From positions 1 through 64,000 of the forward strand of contig NZ_JBGUAZ010000001.1 of NCBI RefSeq assembly GCF_041821085.1: a DNA stretch of 64,000 bases, given 5' to 3'. Positions 60,422 to 64,000 of the stretch are shown here, in pieces. The notes below the pieces were generated by a model, which saw only the letters and a program-made list of their open reading frames with translations, did not search any database and was not told the origin of the DNA. Each line of letters starts with the position of its first letter. Within the stretch, counting starts at the first letter, position 1. Source of the stretch: Natrinema sp. HArc-T2 (GTDB lineage: Archaea > Halobacteriota > Halobacteria > Halobacteriales > Natrialbaceae). A program made the position numbers and the translations under genes.

Positions 60422-61393
60422 ATGAAGGCAGTCGTCCTTGCAGGTGGGTACGCGACGCGAATGTGGCCGATTACCAAACACCGGCCCAAGATGTTCCTCC
60501 CGATCGGCGAGTCGACCGTCATCGACCGCATCTTCGCGGAACTCGAGGCCGACGAGCGGATCGACGAGGTCTACGTCAGCACCAACGAGCGGTTCGCCCC
60601 CGACTTCGAGGCCCATCTCGCCGACAGCGAGTTCGACAAGCCCCGGCTCTCGGTCGAGGAGACGACCGAGGAAGACGACAAGTTCGGCGTCGTCGGCGCG
60701 CTCGCCCAGCTGATCGACCGCGAGAACGTCGACGACGACCTGCTGATTATCGCCGGCGACAACCTGATCAGCTTCGACGTGTCCGACTTCCTCGATTACT
60801 TCCAGTCTCACGACGCACCCACGCTCGCCGCCTACGACGTCGGCTCCCGAGAGAAAGCCAAATCTTACGGCTTAGTTGAACTCGAGGGCGACCGCGTCGT
60901 CGACTTTCAGGAGAAACCCGACGACCCAAAGAGCACGCTCGTCTCGATCGCCTGCTATGCGTTCCCGCAGGAATCGCTCGACTTACTCCCGACCTACCTC
61001 GAGGACGGAAACAACCCTGACGAGCCCGGCTGGTTCGTCCAGTGGCTCCAGAACCGCGAGGCCACCTACGCCTACACCTTCGAGGGTGCGTGGTTCGACA
61101 TCGGCACCCCCGAGAGCTACCTCGACGCCGTCGCCTGGCACCTCGATGGCGACTCGCTGGTCGCCGACTCGGCGACGCTGGAAGACGCCACGATCGGCGA
61201 GAACGTCCACGTCATGGACGGCGTGACCCTCGAGGGCACCGACCTCGAACACACAGTCATCTTCCCGGATGCGACGGTTCACAACGGCGACATTCGTCGC
61301 TCGATCATCGATGAGGGAACCCGAATCGAGGATCTCGACCTCGCCGGGGCACTCATCGGAGCCCACACGACGATCACGAACGGCTCCGAGTAG
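60422..61393 (+). CDS. NDP-sugar nucleotidyltransferase
   Basis: A 323-residue enzyme. The nucleotide-binding signature is VVLAGGYATRMWPITKHRPKMFLPIG (residues 4-29). It has AGDNLISFDVSDF with the metal Asp (near 117), EKPDDPKSTLVSIACYAF, and WFDIGTPESYLDA (near 227), then a C-terminal hexapeptide-like region (LVADSATLEDATIGENVHVMDGV). It makes an NDP-sugar for glycans; the base and sugar are not determined. Confidence 0.88.
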   Translation: MKAVVLAGGYATRMWPITKHRPKMFLPIGESTVIDRIFAELEADERIDEVYVSTNERFAPDFEAHLADSEFDKPRLSVEETTEEDDKFGVVGALAQLIDRENVDDDLLIIAGDNLISFDVSDFLDYFQSHDAPTLAAYDVGSREKAKSYGLVELEGDRVVDFQEKPDDPKSTLVSIACYAFPQESLDLLPTYLEDGNNPDEPGWFVQWLQNREATYAYTFEGAWFDIGTPESYLDAVAWHLDGDSLVADSATLEDATIGENVHVMDGVTLEGTDLEHTVIFPDATVHNGDIRRSIIDEGTRIEDLDLAGALIGAHTTITNGSE

Positions 61394-61589
61394 GCCCAGC
61401 GCACGTCCCGCTCATCCAGAACCGTCGATACACCTATCTGTTTTCCGTGTGACAGCAGTGGACAACGCGCATGCATCGTGACGATGCGGTTCGGCTGGCG
61501 CTCGAGTCGAGCGAAGTCACTGACATCGGTCGATGTCGTTCGACAGTTGCGGCGACCGTTCGGGAGTGCGAACCGAACGGAGACGCGAG

Positions 61590-62447
61590 CTAGAAGTCTT
61601 CGGTCGGGGTGGTGAATTTGGCGGTTACCAGACGACCGTCCTGCGAGATGTCAGTCAGTTCTGCATCCTCCGAGAGTTCGCTCTCGATATCGGATTCTGC
61701 CTGATCGAGATCGACTCCGTCCTCGCTCGCGTACAGCAAGTGATACGTTCCGGTCGTCTCGTTGCCGTCAATATCCGCGGTGATCGCGGTGGTAACGACT
61801 GTCTGGTTGTCGGCGTCTTCGGCCGCTGAGTCGGTTTGCCCCGTGATGAAGACGTAGGTATCCGTGTCTACTTCGCCCTGTACCTGACCGAAGTCGTCGT
61901 TTACGTCGGCGAACCGATCCGCATCTCCGTTGTAGGTGTCGATCAGGAGCTCAATCTCCTCGCGGGCGGTGTCGTACTCGAGCGTGCTCGTTCTGATGAG
62001 GAACTCCCCGTCGGTTGCGATCACCGCACCTTCCTCGTTGTCGTCCGTGTAGAGATCGAAGTCGCCGTGACTTCCGTCCCCGTCGAAGCCCATTCCGTCG
62101 ACGATCCCTTTCCCATCGAACGAGCCGGTGAGTACCTCGGTGCTTCCGACGTTGAGTGAGTACTTGACGTCGTCAGCCACGAGTTCGTCGCTGTAGTTAC
62201 TGGTGATCTGGTCGCGTAGGTCTCCCTTGTTCGGGACCTTGTCTGCGCCGAGGATCGTCTCTACGTTCATGAGGAAGACTGTCACCGAGTCAGAATCCAG
62301 CGTGTCGGGGTCGTAGACCCATTCAGTATAGTCGAAACCGAAGAAGCTCCCGACGACAGGAACATCACTACAGCCGGCAAGTGCCGCAAGCATCCCGGTC
62401 CCCGCAACTCCCGCCCCAGTTCGAAGTACATCGCGTCTCGAGTGCAT
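61590..62447 (-). CDS. Twin-arginine lipoprotein of unknown function
   Basis: A 285-residue exported protein. It has a twin-arginine signal SRRDVLRTGAGVAG (residues 3-16) and lipobox LAGC (Cys26), then an Asp/Thr-rich beta-type domain (YVFITGQTDSAAEDADNQTVV, EGVDLDQAESDIESELSED) conserved among haloarchaeal lipoproteins as far as I can judge. There are no enzymatic motifs. It lies tail-to-tail with a weak 40-codon frame, not called as a gene. Confidence 0.8.
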   Translation of the reverse strand: MHSRRDVLRTGAGVAGTGMLAALAGCSDVPVVGSFFGFDYTEWVYDPDTLDSDSVTVFLMNVETILGADKVPNKGDLRDQITSNYSDELVADDVKYSLNVGSTEVLTGSFDGKGIVDGMGFDGDGSHGDFDLYTDDNEEGAVIATDGEFLIRTSTLEYDTAREEIELLIDTYNGDADRFADVNDDFGQVQGEVDTDTYVFITGQTDSAAEDADNQTVVTTAITADIDGNETTGTYHLLYASEDGVDLDQAESDIESELSEDAELTDISQDGRLVTAKFTTPTEDF

Positions 62448-62702
62448 TCGCCCCCTCTGTTGTTAGCCATCCTATAAAATGATTGTGAATAATACGAACA
62501 TCGACACGAAAATCGGCGGGCAAAGCGGGTGGGACCGTCACTCGAATCGTCGGTTCGCAACACCTGCCCACAACGCTCACAGTGCGGTCGAAGCGCCGGT
62601 TTACGACACCGGATGGCTTTAGCGGCTGCCGATCGACGGGTGGCCTATGCAACGCACGCACACTGAGCCGAAGTCGTCGGCGACGGCCACGGGTGATCGG
62701 GC

Positions 62703-64000
62703 GTGATCGATGATCGGGAGCGTCTCGTATCGACCGCCGCCCGCGACGTTGCACTCGCCTGCATCGAGGCCGGCATCGAGGCGGGCCACCCGCGGACGGT
62801 CGTCCGCGATGCCGTCGCGCTCGAGGACGAGACCCTCCGGATCGCCGACGCGACGTACGACCTCGAGGCGTACGACGACCTCGTCGTCCTCGGCGGCGGC
62901 AACGCTGCGGCCCACGTCGCCGTCGCACTCGAGGGGATATTGAGCGATCGGATCGACGGCGGGGTGGTCGTCACGGACGATCCCGTCGAGACGGCACACG
63001 TCGAGGTTCGTGAGGGTGACCATCCCGTGCCGAGCGAGCGCGGGGTCGCAGGGGCGCGCGCCCTGCTCGAGACAGCAGACGCCGCTGACGAGGACACGCT
63101 CGTGCTGGCAGCGATCACCGGTGGCGGCAGCGCGCTCATGCCCGCTCCTGCCGAGAACGTCTCGCTTGCGGATCTACAAGCGACCACCGATGCGCTGCTC
63201 GCAAGCGGGGCCGACATCGACGAGATCAACGCCGTCCGCAAGCATCTCTCGGCGCTGAAAGGCGGCCGGCTGGCCCGCCGTGTCGCCCCCGCGACGGTCG
63301 TCGCGGTCCTCTTGAGCGATGTCGTGGGGAACGATCCAAGCGTCATCGCGAGTGGCCCACTCGCTCCCGACGAGACGACGTATGCAGACGCACTCGCGGT
63401 CCTCGAGCGCTACGACCTCGATGCACCCGCGACCGTTATCGACCGGCTCGAGCGCGGTGCAGCCGGCGAGATCGCCGAGACGCCGGCTATCGATGACCCC
63501 GCGTTCGAGCGCGTCTCGACGCAGATCGTCGCTGACGGGATGACGGCACTCGAGGCGGCCCGTGACGTGGCGGCAGCTCGTGGCTACGAACCGCTCGTCC
63601 TCTCTTCGCGGATTCGCGGGGAGGCTCGCGAGGTGGCGACGGTTCAGATGGGGATCGCCGAAGAGGTTCGCGCCACAGGGTCCCCCGTTTCACCGCCGGC
63701 TGTGCTCCTTTCGGGCGGCGAGACGACGGTGACGATCCGCGGCGACGGGGCGGGTGGTCCGAATCAGGAGTTCGCGATGAGCGCAGCGCTCGCGCTTGCA
63801 AACGAGAGGGAGACTGAGAACAGCGACGGAGTGGGCAGCGACATCACGGTCGCCGCGGTCGACACTGACGGAATCGACGGCGTGACCGACGCAGCCGGTG
63901 CGATCGTCGACGGGACGACCGTCAAAGAGCCCGACAGCGCACGCGACGCACTCGCCGAAAACGATGTCTTCCCGTCTCTCGAGACGCGACACGCGCTGGT
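62703..64000 (+). CDS. Glycerate 2-kinase, DUF4147/MOFRL type (cut by window end)
   Basis: Open from the GTG at 62703 to the window end (432 codons, no stop seen). It contains YDDLVVLGGGNAAAHVAVALEG (near residue 55), HPVPSERGVAGARALLE, ITGGGSALMPAP (near 140), INAVRKHLSALKGGRLAR (near 180), and LLSDVVGNDPSVIASGP, all family signatures, then a MOFRL-type C-terminal part (LLSGGETTVTI, GGPNQEFAMSAALAL, DTDGIDGVTDAAGAIVDG). It phosphorylates glycerate in sugar or glycerate use. Upstream in-frame stops leave only the GTG as start. Confidence 0.88.
   Translation, partial: MIDDRERLVSTAARDVALACIEAGIEAGHPRTVVRDAVALEDETLRIADATYDLEAYDDLVVLGGGNAAAHVAVALEGILSDRIDGGVVVTDDPVETAHVEVREGDHPVPSERGVAGARALLETADAADEDTLVLAAITGGGSALMPAPAENVSLADLQATTDALLASGADIDEINAVRKHLSALKGGRLARRVAPATVVAVLLSDVVGNDPSVIASGPLAPDETTYADALAVLERYDLDAPATVIDRLERGAAGEIAETPAIDDPAFERVSTQIVADGMTALEAARDVAAARGYEPLVLSSRIRGEAREVATVQMGIAEEVRATGSPVSPPAVLLSGGETTVTIRGDGAGGPNQEFAMSAALALANERETENSDGVGSDITVAAVDTDGIDGVTDAAGAIVDGTTVKEPDSARDALAENDVFPSLETRHAL

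Noticed and set aside
61471-61593. 40-codon frame between the NDP-sugar gene and the lipoprotein gene
   Set aside because: No recognisable protein features, no promoter, and its stop overlaps the convergent gene; not enough to call a gene.
1-64000. CRISPR arrays, integrases or transposases
   Set aside because: No regular direct-repeat array and no such protein was seen on either strand.

Overview
The window is chromosomal DNA from a haloarchaeon, most like the Natrialbales (Natrinema/Haloterrigena group). The evidence is very acidic, GC-rich proteins, a haloarchaeal 5S rRNA, many leaderless ATG/GTG starts with a TATA-like box about 28 nt upstream, twin-arginine lipoproteins, CetZ and FtsZ1, a bacterioopsin-activator-type regulator, transcription factor S, nascent polypeptide-associated complex protein, geranylgeranyl reductase, and several protein families known only from haloarchaea. 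Genus-level placement is an inference.

Layout. 1-400: tail of an rRNA operon (spacer, 5S rRNA) and a MITE-like palindrome. 0.5-4.7 kb: PadR regulator, cold-shock protein, preQ0-type transporter, M29 aminopeptidase, DUF309 protein. 4.7-11.4 kb: Azf glucose-6-phosphate dehydrogenase, MptD aldolase, Nudix CoA hydrolase, glycosyltransferase, zinc finger, DHH phosphoesterase, SDR protein. 11.5-19 kb: CetZ, coiled-coil protein, ATP-grasp ligase, SppA, DUF373 membrane protein, diphthamide synthase Dph6. 19-24.6 kb: membrane hydrolase, PurN-PurH fusion, PurB, and a pair of half-size EamA transporters. 24.6-31 kb: diaminopimelate/lysine genes dapE-dapF-lysA and dapD-dapB-dapA. 31-42 kb: HtpX, NYN protein, PUA protein, HD hydrolase, NAC-TrmI, TFS, MFS transporter, several haloarchaeal DUFs, Nudix, an S10-like protein, M20 amidohydrolase. 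42-48 kb: DUF4397 lipoprotein, geranylgeranyl reductase with divergent 2Fe-2S ferredoxin, FtsZ1, D-aminoacyl-tRNA deacylase. 48-54.4 kb: PAS/GAF/HTH regulator, DUF7344 protein, Na+/Ca2+ exchanger, AroE, helix-hairpin-helix protein. 54.5-57.6 kb: overlapping pabB-pabA-pabC operon. 57.7-64 kb: saccharopine dehydrogenase-like protein, Rieske protein, two small regulators, NDP-sugar synthase, lipoprotein and a glycerate kinase cut by the window end.

The genes are mostly housekeeping: purine, lysine, shikimate/pABA and pterin synthesis, archaeal lipid saturation, cell division, translation quality control. No integrase, transposase, CRISPR array or phage cluster is visible.

The unusual content is between the genes. 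At least four families of short palindromic elements occur, and many copies abut or overlap stop codons. One 84-86 bp family (TGATACGG/TGAGACGG ends) has six copies, and in three of them the first three bases are the TGA stop codon of the upstream gene. Its inner stem changes sequence between copies but stays paired. A second family with ends ATACTGTCGGACA overlaps another stop codon, is itself split by a member of the first family, and elsewhere supplies a TATA box. A third family separates two genes (dph6, purNH) from a second, diverged copy of their own 3-prime ends; the divergence is almost entirely synonymous. A fourth family (two copies, 35.8 and 43.3 kb) carries a hairpin with compensatory changes next to the 3-prime ends of minus-strand genes. 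Together these suggest a gene-end-associated system of structured or mobile repeats that shapes transcript ends and leaves allele-replacement scars.
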